From contig JAQTNK010000010.1 of the NCBI GenBank assembly GCA_028713915.1, positions 34,598 to 98,597 on the forward strand: DNA of 64,000 bases, written 5' to 3'. This DNA is from Rhodocyclaceae bacterium (GTDB lineage Bacteria; Pseudomonadota; Gammaproteobacteria; Burkholderiales; Rhodocyclaceae). Position numbers and translations under genes: made by a program. This document shows, piece after piece, positions 20,014 to 32,188 of the stretch. Every line of letters starts with the position of its first letter. Positions within the stretch are counted from its first letter, which is position 1. The notes beneath the pieces were generated by a model. That model was not told the origin of the DNA, did not search any database, and saw only the letters and a program-made list of their open reading frames with translations.

Positions 20014-21552
20014 ATGAATCTTCTCAGAGCATTGGCCACGGTCAGCAGCATGACGCTGGTGTCGCGCATTCTCGGCTTCGTCCGCGATTTCGTCATCGCC
20101 CGCATCTTTGGCGCCGGGTTTGCCACCGACGCCTTCTTCGTCGCGTTTCGCCTGCCCAACCTGCTGCGGCGGCTTTTCGCCGAAGGCGCCTTCTCGCAGG
20201 CTTTCGTGCCGCTGCTGGCCGATTACCGCAATCGCCGCGGCGAAGCCGACACCAAGCAGCTCGTCGACCGCGTCGCCACGGCCCTGTTCCTGACGGTCAT
20301 GCTGGTCACCCTGATCGGCATTCTCGGGACGCCGCTGCTGATCTACGTCACGGCCCCGGGATTCTCGGCCGACGCCGGCAAGTTCGCGCTGACCGTGCAG
20401 CTCACGCGCATCACCTTTCCGTACATTCTCTTCATGGCGCTGGTGGCGCTTGCCGCGGGCATCCTCAACACCTGGGGCCGCTTCGCCCTGCCCGCGTTCA
20501 CGCCGGTGCTGCTGAACTTTTCGTTCATCGGCATGGCGCTCCTGGCGGCGCCCTATTTCGATCCGCCGGTCATGGTGCTGGCTTTCGCGGTGTTCCTCGG
20601 CGGCGCGCTGCAACTGGCGATCCAGTTGCCGGCGCTGAAGAAGATCGGCATGCTGCCGCGCTTCGATTTCGCCCCCGGCGATGCCGGCGTGCGCCGCGTG
20701 CTCAAGCTGATGGGACCGGCGGTGGTCGGCGTTTCCGTCTCGCAGATCTCCTTGCTCATCAACACCGTCTTCGCCTCGTTCCTGCCGTCGGGCAGCGTCT
20801 CCTGGCTCTATTACGCCGACCGCCTCATGGAATTTCCCGCCGGGCTGCTCGGCGCCGCGCTCGGCACCGTCCTGCTGCCGAGCCTGGCGAAGGCGCACGC
20901 GGCGCGACGGCCGGAGGAATTTTCGGCGCTGCTCGACTGGGGCCTGCGCCTGACTCTGCTGCTGACGCTGCCGGCGGCGCTGGCCCTGGCGATCCTGGCC
21001 GTGCCGCTGCTGGCGACGCTGTTCCACTACGGCGCCTTCTCGGCCAACGACGTCATGCAGACGCGCTCGGCGCTCGTCGCCTACAGCGTCGGCCTGTCCG
21101 GCCTGATCCTGGTCAAGATCCTCGCGCCCGGCTTCTACGCACGCCAGGACATCAAGACGCCGGTGAAGATCGCGCTCGTCACGCTGGCCGCGACGCAGTT
21201 GATGAATCTGGTCTTCGTCGGCTGGATCAAGCATGCCGGGCTGGCCTTGTCCATCGGCCTGGCGTCTTGCTTCAACGCCGCCCTGCTTTTCCGCGGCCTG
21301 CGGCAACGCGACGTCTATCGTCCGGCGCCCGGCTGGCTGCCGTTCGCGCTCAAGCTGGCGGCAGCGCTGCTGGCCATGGCCGCCGGACTGTGGCTGGCGA
21401 TGGGCGACAACGCAGCGTGGTTCGCGATGTCGGGAAGCCACAAGATCGTGCGCCTCGGCGCCGTCGTTGCCGTCGGCGTCTTCGCCTACTTCGGCACGCT
21501 CGCGCTGCTCGGCTTCCGGCTCGCGGATTTCAAGCACCGCACCATCGCCTGA
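20014..21552 (+). CDS. murJ: Lipid II flippase MurJ
   Basis: A 512-residue MOP-superfamily membrane protein with about 14 helices. It has the conserved start [20 protein letters not shown] and the [12 protein letters not shown] motif. It moves lipid II across the inner membrane for peptidoglycan synthesis. ATG 20014 is preferred to GTG 20008. Divergent from rpsT, as in many betaproteobacteria. Confidence 0.95.
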   Translation: MNLLRALATVSSMTLVSRILGFVRDFVIARIFGAGFATDAFFVAFRLPNLLRRLFAEGAFSQAFVPLLADYRNRRGEADTKQLVDRVATALFLTVMLVTLIGILGTPLLIYVTAPGFSADAGKFALTVQLTRITFPYILFMALVALAAGILNTWGRFALPAFTPVLLNFSFIGMALLAAPYFDPPVMVLAFAVFLGGALQLAIQLPALKKIGMLPRFDFAPGDAGVRRVLKLMGPAVVGVSVSQISLLINTVFASFLPSGSVSWLYYADRLMEFPAGLLGAALGTVLLPSLAKAHAARRPEEFSALLDWGLRLTLLLTLPAALALAILAVPLLATLFHYGAFSANDVMQTRSALVAYSVGLSGLILVKILAPGFYARQDIKTPVKIALVTLAATQLMNLVFVGWIKHAGLALSIGLASCFNAALLFRGLRQRDVYRPAPGWLPFALKLAAALLAMAAGLWLAMGDNAAWFAMSGSHKIVRLGAVVAVGVFAYFGTLALLGFRLADFKHRTIA

Positions 21553-21591
21553 CACTGACTCCTGACGCCGACTCCTGACGCTTAGTCGCGG

Positions 21592-23289
21592 TTAGTCGCC
21601 GACGGCGAGGCCTTCGCGGCGCGGGTCGGCGGCGCCCAGCCAACGCGCACCCCGGCGCACGATGACGTGCAGGCCGCTGGTCATCTCGGCCGTGACGACG
21701 TCGTGGCCCAGCGCCTCCAGGCGCGGCTTCATGCCGTCGGCAAAAGCGCCGCTTTCCAGTTCGGTCGGGCCGTTGCGGCTGCCGAAGTGCGGCAGCGCCA
21801 GCGCGGCGTCGGGCGCCATGCGCCAATCGAGCAGGGCCACCAGCGTCTGCGCCACGTAGTTGATGATGCGCGGCCCGCCGGGCGAACCGAGCACGGCGAC
21901 CAGGCGGCCGCGCCGATCGAACACCATCGTCGGCGCCATCGACGACAAGGGTCGCTTGCCGGGCTCGACGCGGTTGGCGGCGGGACGGCCGCCCTCGTCC
22001 GGCGCGAAGGAGAAATCGGTGAGCTGGTTGTTGAGCAGGAAGCCGCCGGCCATCTTGCGGCTGCCGAAAGCATCCTCGACGGAACTCGTCAGGGCGACGG
22101 CATTGCCGTCGGCGTCGACGATGGAGAGGTGCGTCGTGGCGGGGATTTCGAGCGCCGTATCGTCGGCAAGGGCGTCGCGCTGCGCCAGTTCGCCCGGCGG
22201 CGCCACTCCCAGCGACTTGGCGGGACTCAGCAGTTGCGCCCGCGCCGCAAGGTAGCCGGGCGCCAGCAATTCACGCTGCGGCACGGCGACGAAATCGGCA
22301 TCGCCCAGGTAGCGCTTGCGGTCGGCGAAAGCGAGCCGGCCCGCTTCGGCGAACCAGTGCACGGCCGCCGGCGACAGCGGCGGCGCCTGCGCGAACGGCA
22401 CGCGTTCGAGCACGCCGAGCATCTGCAGCACGCTGATGCCGCCCGATGATGGCGGCGGCATGCCGCAAACGCGCCAGACGCGGTAGCTGCCGCAGACGGG
22501 ATCGCGCACGATGGCTGCGTACGCCGCGAGATCGGCCAAGTCGAGATCGCCGCCGGCCGCGCGCGCCGCGGCGACGACTTCCACGGCCAGCGCACCATGG
22601 TAGAAGGCCTGCGGCCCGGCCAGCGCCAGTTCGCGCAAGCTGGCCGCCAGCGCCGGGTTGCGCAGCGTTTCGCCCACCGCCAGCGCACTGCCGTCGTCAT
22701 GGTAGAAAAGCACGCGCGCCTGGGCATCGTTGCGCAGGAAGGCATCGTCGCGCAGCAGTTGATGCAGGCGCGGCGACACCGCGAAACCGGTTTCCGCCAG
22801 CCGCACGGCCGGCGCGAATAGTTGCGGCCACGCCATCTTGCCGTAGCGTCCGTGCACCGCCGCGAGCAGCGCGACGATGCCCGGCGTGCCGATGGACCGG
22901 CCGGTGGCGACGACGTCGCGAAATTGCGCACCGGCGAAGCGATCCGGCGTCGCGGCGTGCGGCGCGGTTTCGCGGCCGTCGTACGCGGACAGCTTGCGCG
23001 CCTTGGCATCCCAATACAGCATGAAGCCGCCGCCGCCGATGCCGGAGGACTGCGGCTCGACGACGTTCAGGACGAGCTGCGCCGCAACGGCGGCATCTAC
23101 GGCGCTGCCGCCCGCGCGCAGGACATCGACGGCGGCGGCGGTCGCATGGGGATTGGCCGTCACGGCCATGAAGCGCTTGCCGCCGACGGCAGCGCGCGGC
23201 GCAAATCCGGTCGCCGCTTCCGGCTGCGCCGGCACCTGGGCAGTCGCCCAAAGCGGGAGGCAAAGCAACAGGGCAAAAAGTCGTTTCAT
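21592..23289 (-). CDS. ggt: Gamma-glutamyltransferase (periplasmic)
   Basis: A 565-residue proenzyme with a Sec signal peptide (MKRLFALLLCLPLWATA). The self-cleavage and nucleophile threonine is in ATTHLSIVDADGNAVALTSS (about residue 382), and the GGGGF-type oxyanion region is IGGGGFMLYWD. It cleaves glutathione and transfers glutamyl groups. Downstream, GACTCCTGACGC-type short direct repeats lie between its stop and the murJ stop. Confidence 0.93.
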   Translation of the reverse strand: MKRLFALLLCLPLWATAQVPAQPEAATGFAPRAAVGGKRFMAVTANPHATAAAVDVLRAGGSAVDAAVAAQLVLNVVEPQSSGIGGGGFMLYWDAKARKLSAYDGRETAPHAATPDRFAGAQFRDVVATGRSIGTPGIVALLAAVHGRYGKMAWPQLFAPAVRLAETGFAVSPRLHQLLRDDAFLRNDAQARVLFYHDDGSALAVGETLRNPALAASLRELALAGPQAFYHGALAVEVVAAARAAGGDLDLADLAAYAAIVRDPVCGSYRVWRVCGMPPPSSGGISVLQMLGVLERVPFAQAPPLSPAAVHWFAEAGRLAFADRKRYLGDADFVAVPQRELLAPGYLAARAQLLSPAKSLGVAPPGELAQRDALADDTALEIPATTHLSIVDADGNAVALTSSVEDAFGSRKMAGGFLLNNQLTDFSFAPDEGGRPAANRVEPGKRPLSSMAPTMVFDRRGRLVAVLGSPGGPRIINYVAQTLVALLDWRMAPDAALALPHFGSRNGPTELESGAFADGMKPRLEALGHDVVTAEMTSGLHVIVRRGARWLGAADPRREGLAVGD

Positions 23290-23295
23290 AACGAA

Positions 23296-23319
23296 ACGGG
23301 CCGCCCTAAGGCGGCCCGT
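23296..23319 (-). terminator. Hairpin terminator after hppA
   Basis: The stem ACGGGCCGCC pairs with GGCGGCCCGT around a 4-base loop, followed on the - strand by TTTCGTT. It lies between hppA and ggt. Confidence 0.65.
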
Positions 23320-23340
23320 CGAACTAGCTCAACGCTTGGA

Positions 23341-25422
<2,082 letters not shown>

Positions 25423-25470
25423 AGATTCTCCCCTCTTAATTGAATAAAGCCAGTTTATAAGTCTATCATA

Positions 25471-25495
25471 CCCCGCGAGCGTTAAGCTCGCGGGG
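25471..25495 (-). terminator. Terminator hairpin after pfp
   Basis: CCCCGCGAGC and GCTCGCGGGG form a 10-bp stem around 5 bases, 20 bases beyond the pfp stop. AT-rich sequence follows on the - strand. Confidence 0.75.
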
Positions 25496-25515
25496 CTGCC
25501 ACTTCTTCCCTTGGA

Positions 25516-26772
25516 TCAGAGCTTGAACTCCGGCAGCTTCTTCGGCGCGGCGACGTTCTTCAGCGTCACGTATTGCGGCAAGCCGTCCTTGTAGGGCGGA
25601 TAGTCTTCGCCTTTCATCAGCGGGCCCAGGTAGGTGCGGCATCTCTCGGTAATGCCGAAGCCGTCGGTGGTGATGAAGTTCTTCGGCATCATCTTCTCGA
25701 CGTTGGCCACCTTCGCCAGCGGCGCCATGCCGACCTTCCACTTGTAAGGCTTGTCGGAAACGCGGTCGATGGTCGGCATGACCGAGTTGTGGCCTTTCAG
25801 CGCAAATTCCACCGCCGCCTTGCCGGTCGCGTAAGCCTGATCGACGTCCGCTTTCGACGCGATGTGGCGTGCCGCGCGCTGCATGTAATCGGCGACGCCC
25901 CAGTGGAACTTGTGGCCGAGAGCGTCCTTGATCATGTTCGCGACCACCGGCGCCGCGCCGCCCAATTGCGCGTGGCCGAAGGCATCCCGCGTCCCCTGTT
26001 CGGCGAGGAACTTGCCGTCGGGATAGTGGCAGCCTTCGGAGACGACCACGGTGCAGTAGCCGAATTTCTTGACCAGCGCGTCGACCTTGGCGAGGAATTT
26101 CTTCTGGTCGAACAGGACTTCCGGAAACAGCACGATGATGGGCAGTTCCTGATCCTTGGTCGAGGCCATCGCACCGGCGGCGGCGATCCAGCCGGCGTGC
26201 CGGCCCATGACTTCGAGCACGAAGACCTTGGTGGAGGTCTTGGCCATCGAGCGCACGTCGAAGGTGGCTTCGAGCGTAGACACGGCGATGTACTTGGCGA
26301 CCGAGCCGAATCCCGGGCAATTGTCGGTAATCGGCAGGTCGTTATCGACCGTCTTCGGCACATGAATGGCCTGCAACGGATAGCCCATCGCCTCGCCGAG
26401 CTGCGAAACCTTGAGACAGGTGTCGGCCGAGTCGCCGCCGCCGTTGTAGAAGAAATAGCCGATGTTGTGCGCTTTGAAGACCTCGATCAGGCGCTCGTAT
26501 TCGCGGCGATTGGCCTCGATGCTTTTCATCTTGTAGCGGCAGGAGCCAAAGGCGCCAGAAGGCGTATGGCGCAGCGCGGCAATGGCGCGGGCGGACTCCT
26601 TGGTGGTATCGATCAGGTCTTCGGTGAGGGCGCCGATGATGCCGTTGCGTCCGGCAAAGACCTTGCCGATGCGGTCCTTGTGCTTGCGCGCGGTTTCGAT
26701 GACGCCGCAGGCCGAGGCGTTGATGACGGCCGTCACCCCGCCCGATTGAGCGTAGAAAGCATTCTTCTTCAT
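25516..26772 (-). CDS. pfp: Pyrophosphate-dependent 6-phosphofructokinase
   Basis: A 418-residue phosphofructokinase with GGGDSADT and PKTVDNDLP. The lysine in PKTVDND (Gly in ATP enzymes) and the GGDS-type loop mark the PPi-dependent branch. It gives reversible fructose-6-phosphate/fructose-1,6-bisphosphate conversion. ATG 26772 (MKKNAFYAQSGG) is the start; the frame's upstream part is antisense to adk. Confidence 0.92.
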   Translation of the reverse strand: MKKNAFYAQSGGVTAVINASACGVIETARKHKDRIGKVFAGRNGIIGALTEDLIDTTKESARAIAALRHTPSGAFGSCRYKMKSIEANRREYERLIEVFKAHNIGYFFYNGGGDSADTCLKVSQLGEAMGYPLQAIHVPKTVDNDLPITDNCPGFGSVAKYIAVSTLEATFDVRSMAKTSTKVFVLEVMGRHAGWIAAAGAMASTKDQELPIIVLFPEVLFDQKKFLAKVDALVKKFGYCTVVVSEGCHYPDGKFLAEQGTRDAFGHAQLGGAAPVVANMIKDALGHKFHWGVADYMQRAARHIASKADVDQAYATGKAAVEFALKGHNSVMPTIDRVSDKPYKWKVGMAPLAKVANVEKMMPKNFITTDGFGITERCRTYLGPLMKGEDYPPYKDGLPQYVTLKNVAAPKKLPEFKL

Positions 26773-26783
26773 CGTCACCTCTG

Positions 26784-27479
<696 letters not shown>

Positions 27480-27581
27480 TTATTTTATGAACATCCACTC
27501 TGACCGACGCAACCATAATCCGAAACAGGATTCCCGATCAATGGATGTATCGATGATTCTATACTTTCGTCTTATCGAGAT

Positions 27582-28454
27582 TTATGGGCTCGGAGGCGCG
27601 GACCTGGCGGCGGCCTGAAAGCGCTGCCTGACGCGCTCGAGATCTTCGCTCGTATCGACGCCCGGCGCCGGCGCCGCCGCGCATTCGATGACGCGGATGG
27701 CATAACCATGCCAAAGCGCGCGCAGTTGTTCCAAGGATTCCCACGTTTCGCAGGGCGCCGGCGCCAGGCTGCCGTAGCGCTGCAGGAAGGCGACGCGGTA
27801 GCCGTACAGGCCGATGTGCCGCCAGGCCGTGAAGCCCGCCGGCAAGACGTCGCGCGCCGCGGCGAAGCCGTCGCGATGCCAGGCGATCGGGGCGCGCGAA
27901 AAATACAGCGCGCGGCCCGACGCGGCGATGACGACCTTGACGACATTGGGGTTGAAGAACTCTTCCGCGGCGGTGATCGGATGCGCTGCCGTCGCGATCG
28001 CCGCCTGCGGGTCGCCGGCCAGCGCGGCAGCCGTGGCGGCGATCAGCTGCGGATCGATCAGCGGCTCGTCGCCCTGGACATTGACGACGATGTCGTCATC
28101 CGCCCAGCCGAGCCGCTGCGCCACCTCGGCGATGCGGTCGGTGCCGCTGGCATGGTCGGCGGACGTCATCACGGCCTGATGGCCATGCGCCGCGACGACC
28201 TCGGCGACGCGACTATCGTCGGTGGCCACCCAGACGCCGAGCGGTTGCGCTTGCAACGCCGCCTCGACCACGCGCACCACCATCGGCTTGCCGGCGATGT
28301 CCGCCAGCGGTTTGCCCGGCAGACGCGAAGACGCGTAGCGGGCGGGAACGACGATGCGAAATGATCCCCCCCCGAAAACCTCGCTCCGCTCGGTTCTCCC
28401 CCCAGGGGGCGAAGAAACGCTTGGGGCGGCCCGGCGCGTTTCTTTGGCCGTCAC
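27582..28454 (-). CDS. kdsB: 3-deoxy-manno-octulosonate cytidylyltransferase
   Basis: Activates Kdo as CMP-Kdo for lipopolysaccharide. The conserved core begins at [19 protein letters not shown] and continues through [10 protein letters not shown] and the C-terminal [12 protein letters not shown]. Oddly, no normal start lies just before the core. The reading frame runs back through a repeat-like segment ([16 protein letters not shown]) to a GTG at 28454 that overlaps the trm112 stop. That gives an unusual N-terminal extension of about 30 residues, total 290 aa. Either the repeat inserted at the 5' end and is translated, or a non-standard start is used. Confidence 0.9.
   Translation of the reverse strand: MTAKETRRAAPSVSSPPGGRTERSEVFGGGSFRIVVPARYASSRLPGKPLADIAGKPMVVRVVEAALQAQPLGVWVATDDSRVAEVVAAHGHQAVMTSADHASGTDRIAEVAQRLGWADDDIVVNVQGDEPLIDPQLIAATAAALAGDPQAAIATAAHPITAAEEFFNPNVVKVVIAASGRALYFSRAPIAWHRDGFAAARDVLPAGFTAWRHIGLYGYRVAFLQRYGSLAPAPCETWESLEQLRALWHGYAIRVIECAAAPAPGVDTSEDLERVRQRFQAAARSAPPSP
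28366..28437. repeat. Probable dispersed intergenic repeat inserted at the kdsB 5' end
   Basis: This is a C-run (CCCCCCC), then ACCTCGCTCCGCTCGG, another C-run, GGGGGCG, then CTTGGGGCGGCCCGGCG. It contains inverted G/C runs typical of short mobile repeats. I recall similar [24 protein letters not shown] elements from betaproteobacterial intergenic regions, but only one copy is present in this window. Confidence 0.5.
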
Positions 28455-28627
28455 ACTTCCTCGGCCGGAACCTGACGCGCTTCGTCTTCGAGCATCACCG
28501 GGATGTCGTCCTTGATCGGATAGGCCAGACGGCAGCCCTTGCAGACCAGTTCGGACGCCGTCTTGCGGTAGTCGAGCGGCCCCTTGCACACCGGGCAGAC
28601 GAGGATTTCAAGCAGGCGGACGTCCAT
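28451..28627 (-). CDS. Trm112 family zinc-binding protein
   Basis: A 58-residue protein beginning [20 protein letters not shown], with a CPVC pair and a second pair region CKGC. This is the bacterial YcaR/Trm112-like family usually found between lpxK and kdsB. It overlaps lpxK by 20 bases and kdsB by 4. Confidence 0.9.
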   Translation of the reverse strand: MDVRLLEILVCPVCKGPLDYRKTASELVCKGCRLAYPIKDDIPVMLEDEARQVPAEEV

Positions 28628-29591
28628 TGACTTTCTCCATGACGAAGGTGGCGAGATCGGGCTCGATCTGCGCATCCACCGGCAACACCCACACGGGCAG
28701 CGGTGACAGGCCGCGCAATTTTACTCCATCCTTTTCCGTCGCCAGGAGGGCGTCGCCGGCGAAATCCAGATCGGCGGCGACGTAGCGATGATGATCGGGA
28801 AAGGCATGCGTCTCGCAACGCAGGCCGAGCGCCGCGAGGTGATCGAAGAAGCGTTGCGGCACGCCGATGCCGGCGACCGCATGCAGACGCTGCGCGGAAA
28901 AATCTGCAGCATCGCGAGTGCTCGCCGCCGCATCGAGGGAAACGAAACGTTCGCCCTGAATGCGCATGTCGAACGTCGGAACGCCGCGCACGTCGATGTC
29001 CACCGCGCCGTTCTTCACTACGGCATCGACCGTCGCCAGTCTCGCTACCGGCTCGCGGCAGGGACCGGCCGGCTGCATCCAATGATTGGCGAGCAGGCGG
29101 GCATCGATCACCGCGATCTCGATGTCGCGCGCCAGCCGATAGTGCTGGAGCCCGTCGTCGCTGACGATGACGTCGCAGGCCGGGTAGCGCGCCAGCAGAG
29201 CCTGTGCCGCGGCGACACGGTCGCTGCCGACGAACACCGGACAAGCGGCCCGCGCCTTCAGGAGCAGCGGCTCGTCGCCGACGACGTCGGCAGCGTCCCC
29301 GGGCTGCACCTCGCGCACGCCTTTGCCGCTGCCGCCGTAGCCGCGGCTGACGATGCCCGGATGGCGGCCGCGCGCCGCCAGTACCTTCACCAGGGCCAGC
29401 ACCAGCGGCGTCTTGCCGGCACCGCCGGCGGCGATATTGCCGACGACGATCACCGGCACCGGCAGCCGCATCGACTTCAACCAGCCGGCGCGATAGGCGC
29501 GCCGGCGCAGGAAGACGAGCAGGGAAAACAGCAGCGCGGCGGGCAGCAACAAATGCGCTGCGAGCCCGCGCTTTTGCCAGACGGCGATCAC
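28608..29591 (-). CDS. lpxK: Tetraacyldisaccharide 4'-kinase
   Basis: A 327-residue inner-membrane-associated kinase of lipid A synthesis. It has an N-terminal membrane helix, the P-loop [14 protein letters not shown] and SRGYGG. It overlaps exbD by 4 bases in the usual exbB-exbD-lpxK-trm112-kdsB-adk order. Confidence 0.94.
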   Translation of the reverse strand: MIAVWQKRGLAAHLLLPAALLFSLLVFLRRRAYRAGWLKSMRLPVPVIVVGNIAAGGAGKTPLVLALVKVLAARGRHPGIVSRGYGGSGKGVREVQPGDAADVVGDEPLLLKARAACPVFVGSDRVAAAQALLARYPACDVIVSDDGLQHYRLARDIEIAVIDARLLANHWMQPAGPCREPVARLATVDAVVKNGAVDIDVRGVPTFDMRIQGERFVSLDAAASTRDAADFSAQRLHAVAGIGVPQRFFDHLAALGLRCETHAFPDHHRYVAADLDFAGDALLATEKDGVKLRGLSPLPVWVLPVDAQIEPDLATFVMEKVNGRPPA

Positions 29592-30007
29592 TGCTTCTGT
29601 TGGGTGGCGAACGAGATGTGCGTCAGCCCCGCATGCTGCGCGGCCTGCATGACGTCGATCACGCTCTGATGTGTGGCCTTGGCATCGGCGTTGATGATGA
29701 TGACCGGCTCCTTGGCGCCGTTGCCGGCGGCGCGCTTCAAGGCCGCCGCGATGGCGTCGACGTCGCGGCTGCCGACGGGCGCCTTGTTGACCATGACATC
29801 GCCCTGGGCAGTGACGACGACGTTGATCTCGCTCGGCTGGTCCTGATTGACCTGGGTATCGGCCGTCGGCAGGTTGATTTCGAGACCGGCGAATTTCGAG
29901 TAGGTAGTGGTGATCATGAGGAAGATCAGGATCACCAGCAGCACGTCGATCATCGGGATCAGGTTGATCTCGGGTTCTTCGCGGGGGCGGCCACGCTGGA
30001 AATTCAT
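29588..30007 (-). CDS. exbD: Biopolymer transport protein ExbD
   Basis: A 139-residue protein with one N-terminal membrane helix bearing the essential Asp (INLIPMIDVLLVILIF) and a periplasmic domain. It energises TonB-dependent or related transport with ExbB. 19 bases after exbB. Confidence 0.92.
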   Translation of the reverse strand: MNFQRGRPREEPEINLIPMIDVLLVILIFLMITTTYSKFAGLEINLPTADTQVNQDQPSEINVVVTAQGDVMVNKAPVGSRDVDAIAAALKRAAGNGAKEPVIIINADAKATHQSVIDVMQAAQHAGLTHISFATQQKQ

Positions 30008-30026
30008 GCCGGCGTCTCGAAAAAAA

Positions 30027-30632
30027 TCAGGCGCGTTCGCCGTGCACCAGTTCCACGAGCTTGACGGCCTGCTGCTCCATCTCGATCACCAGGCTATCGA
30101 CCTGGGCGCGGAAGTGGCGATAGAAAATCATGCTCGGAATGGCGATGATGAGGCCGAAGCCGGTGTTGTAGAGGGCCACCGAAATGCCGTGGGCCAGCGC
30201 CTGCGGATTGTTGCCCGCAGCGGTGGACGAGCCGAAGATTTCGATCATGCCGACCACCGTGCCGAACAGCCCCATCAGCGGGCTGATCGAGGCGATGGTG
30301 CCGAGGCTGGTGAGGAAGCGTTCCAGTTCGTGCGCCACGCCGCGGCCGGCCTCTTCGATGGCTTCCTTCATGATCTCGCGCGAATTCCGGGTGTTGCGCA
30401 GCCCGGCGGCGAACACGCGCCCCAGCGGCGAATGATTGTCGAGCCGCTTCAGCATCTCGTCGCTCGCGCCCGATTTCCTGAACTCGGCGATCACGCTTTG
30501 CAGCAGGCCCGGCGGCACGATCTTGGCGCGGCGCAGGGCTCCGGCGCGCTCGATGATGAGCGCCACGGACAGTATGGATGCCAACAGCAGCGGCCAAATC
30601 GGCCAGCCGGCCGCCTGGATGATGGAAAACAC
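30027..30632 (-). CDS. exbB: MotA/TolQ/ExbB proton channel protein
   Basis: A 201-residue protein with three membrane helices and the conserved LGTIASISPLMGLFGTVVGMI segment. Forms the proton channel with ExbD. No tonB gene accompanies it in this window. It is divergent from the J-domain gene; 30633-30766 is the shared promoter region. Confidence 0.9.
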   Translation of the reverse strand: MFSIIQAAGWPIWPLLLASILSVALIIERAGALRRAKIVPPGLLQSVIAEFRKSGASDEMLKRLDNHSPLGRVFAAGLRNTRNSREIMKEAIEEAGRGVAHELERFLTSLGTIASISPLMGLFGTVVGMIEIFGSSTAAGNNPQALAHGISVALYNTGFGLIIAIPSMIFYRHFRAQVDSLVIEMEQQAVKLVELVHGERA

Positions 30633-30766
30633 GGATAAGCCTTTCGCGCGTTAAACGGGCCAGCGCGCACTTTATCGTCAAGGGCGCGATTCAGCAAGGA
30701 AAGATAGGCCGATTTCGCCGCGCCAGTTCGGCTGATCTTGCCCGGAGCGCGCGCTACAATCGCCGC

Positions 30767-32170
30767 ATGATGAATGAAGGCACGGATGCCGCCGGGGTCG
30801 TGCAGTCTTGGCTCGCGCACCTCGATGCGCGGGCCGCCACACCACTGTGCCAGGCCGAATTGCCGCCGCGCCCGGCCGCGGCGTTGGCCGCGCTGGCCGC
30901 CGAGGCGTTGGCGCGCGGCCGCAGCCTGACCATCGTCGTTGCCGACGACGAACCGCTGCCGGACATCTCCAACGCGCTCGATCTCGGCCTGCGTCCGCTG
31001 TGCCTGGTATTGCCCGCCGCCGACTATGCCGTTCGCATCGCGCTGCGGGCGACGCTGTCGCTGCTGAAGAGCCGGCTCGCGCGCGACGACGCCGAAGGCC
31101 CGGCCTGGGCGGCGCAGCGCGCCCGCCTCGCCGACGACGCCGAATTGTGGCAATCGGCGCTGGCCTGGAGCCAGCGCGGCCTCGACCGCGAATCCTGGCC
31201 GCCGGGCATCGCGCAACTGTTTCCGGTGCACATTCTGCCGCTGGCGATGGCTCAAGTGCTGTCGGCGCCGACCGACTGGGTCGCCCTGGTCCAGCCCGAA
31301 CGCCTGCCCGCCGACGTGCGCACCGCCTGGCCCGGCGCGCTGCGCACGCTGCTGCTCGGCGGCGGCGCCATCCCGGCCGGCCGCGGCGCGCTCACCGTCG
31401 TCGATGCGACAGCCCGGCTGCGCGGCGAACTCGAACTTCTGACGCAGGAACTCGCCGAACTCGAACTGGAATTGGCCACCGCGCAGGCCGAGATCGGCGA
31501 ATTCACGCGCCGCTATGCCGGCGTCGTCGGCCACCGCATGGCCGAACTCGACCGCCTGCAGGCGCAGATCGCCGCAGCGCGGGCGGAACGCGAACCCGAC
31601 AACGCCGAGGCGCACCGCTGCGCCGAACGGGCGCAAGCCCAGGCCGAGCAAACCCGGCGCGAGAAGGCGCGCTTTGCCGACCTCGGCCGCGAGGAAGCGC
31701 CCGCCTTCGCGCCCAGCCGCGACATCAAGAAGCTCTACCGCTACCTGGCGCAGAAGATCCACCCCGACCGCGCCCGGGACGAGCGCGACCGCAGCTGGCG
31801 CACCCAGTTGATGACGGAGGCCAACCGCGCCTATCGCAGCGGCGACGAATCGGGCTTGCGCGAAATCCTGTCGCTGTGGCAGGAAGGCCAGGGCCGCACG
31901 CCCGCCGGCCAGGAGACCGGCGCCACCTCCGCCAACCTCATGGCGCAGGTCGCCGGCGTGCGCCGGCGCGTCGCCGAAATCGAAGCCGAGCTCAACGGGC
32001 TCTACGGCTCGCGGCTCTACGAATTGTTCGCCGCCGCCAACATGGCGCGTCGCCAGGGGCGCGACTTGCTGCAGGAAATGGCCGACCGGCTCGACCTCCA
32101 GATCGCCGCCGCGCAGGCCGAGCTCGACGGCACGCTGCCCGACATCCCGGCCGCGAATCCCCGCCGCTGA
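30767..32170 (+). CDS. J-domain protein with coiled coil
   Basis: A 467-residue protein. The N-terminal half (about 1-210) is Ala-rich and not recognised. A long coiled coil (about 210-310) is rich in Glu, Ala and Leu. A J-domain-like segment follows at about residues 315-370 (KKLYRYLAQKIHPDRARDE), containing the HPD tripeptide that stimulates DnaK ATPase. It therefore looks like a specialised co-chaperone. Start at ATG 30767, or 30770 just after. Confidence 0.75.
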   Translation: MMNEGTDAAGVVQSWLAHLDARAATPLCQAELPPRPAAALAALAAEALARGRSLTIVVADDEPLPDISNALDLGLRPLCLVLPAADYAVRIALRATLSLLKSRLARDDAEGPAWAAQRARLADDAELWQSALAWSQRGLDRESWPPGIAQLFPVHILPLAMAQVLSAPTDWVALVQPERLPADVRTAWPGALRTLLLGGGAIPAGRGALTVVDATARLRGELELLTQELAELELELATAQAEIGEFTRRYAGVVGHRMAELDRLQAQIAAARAEREPDNAEAHRCAERAQAQAEQTRREKARFADLGREEAPAFAPSRDIKKLYRYLAQKIHPDRARDERDRSWRTQLMTEANRAYRSGDESGLREILSLWQEGQGRTPAGQETGATSANLMAQVAGVRRRVAEIEAELNGLYGSRLYELFAAANMARRQGRDLLQEMADRLDLQIAAAQAELDGTLPDIPAANPRR

Positions 32171-32188
32171 GCCGGCGGCGCGATTGCG

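Noticed and set aside
19789..21555. Long - strand frame of 588 codons opposite murJ
   Set aside because: Antisense to murJ; Arg/Gln/Glu/Asp-rich composition without any domain.
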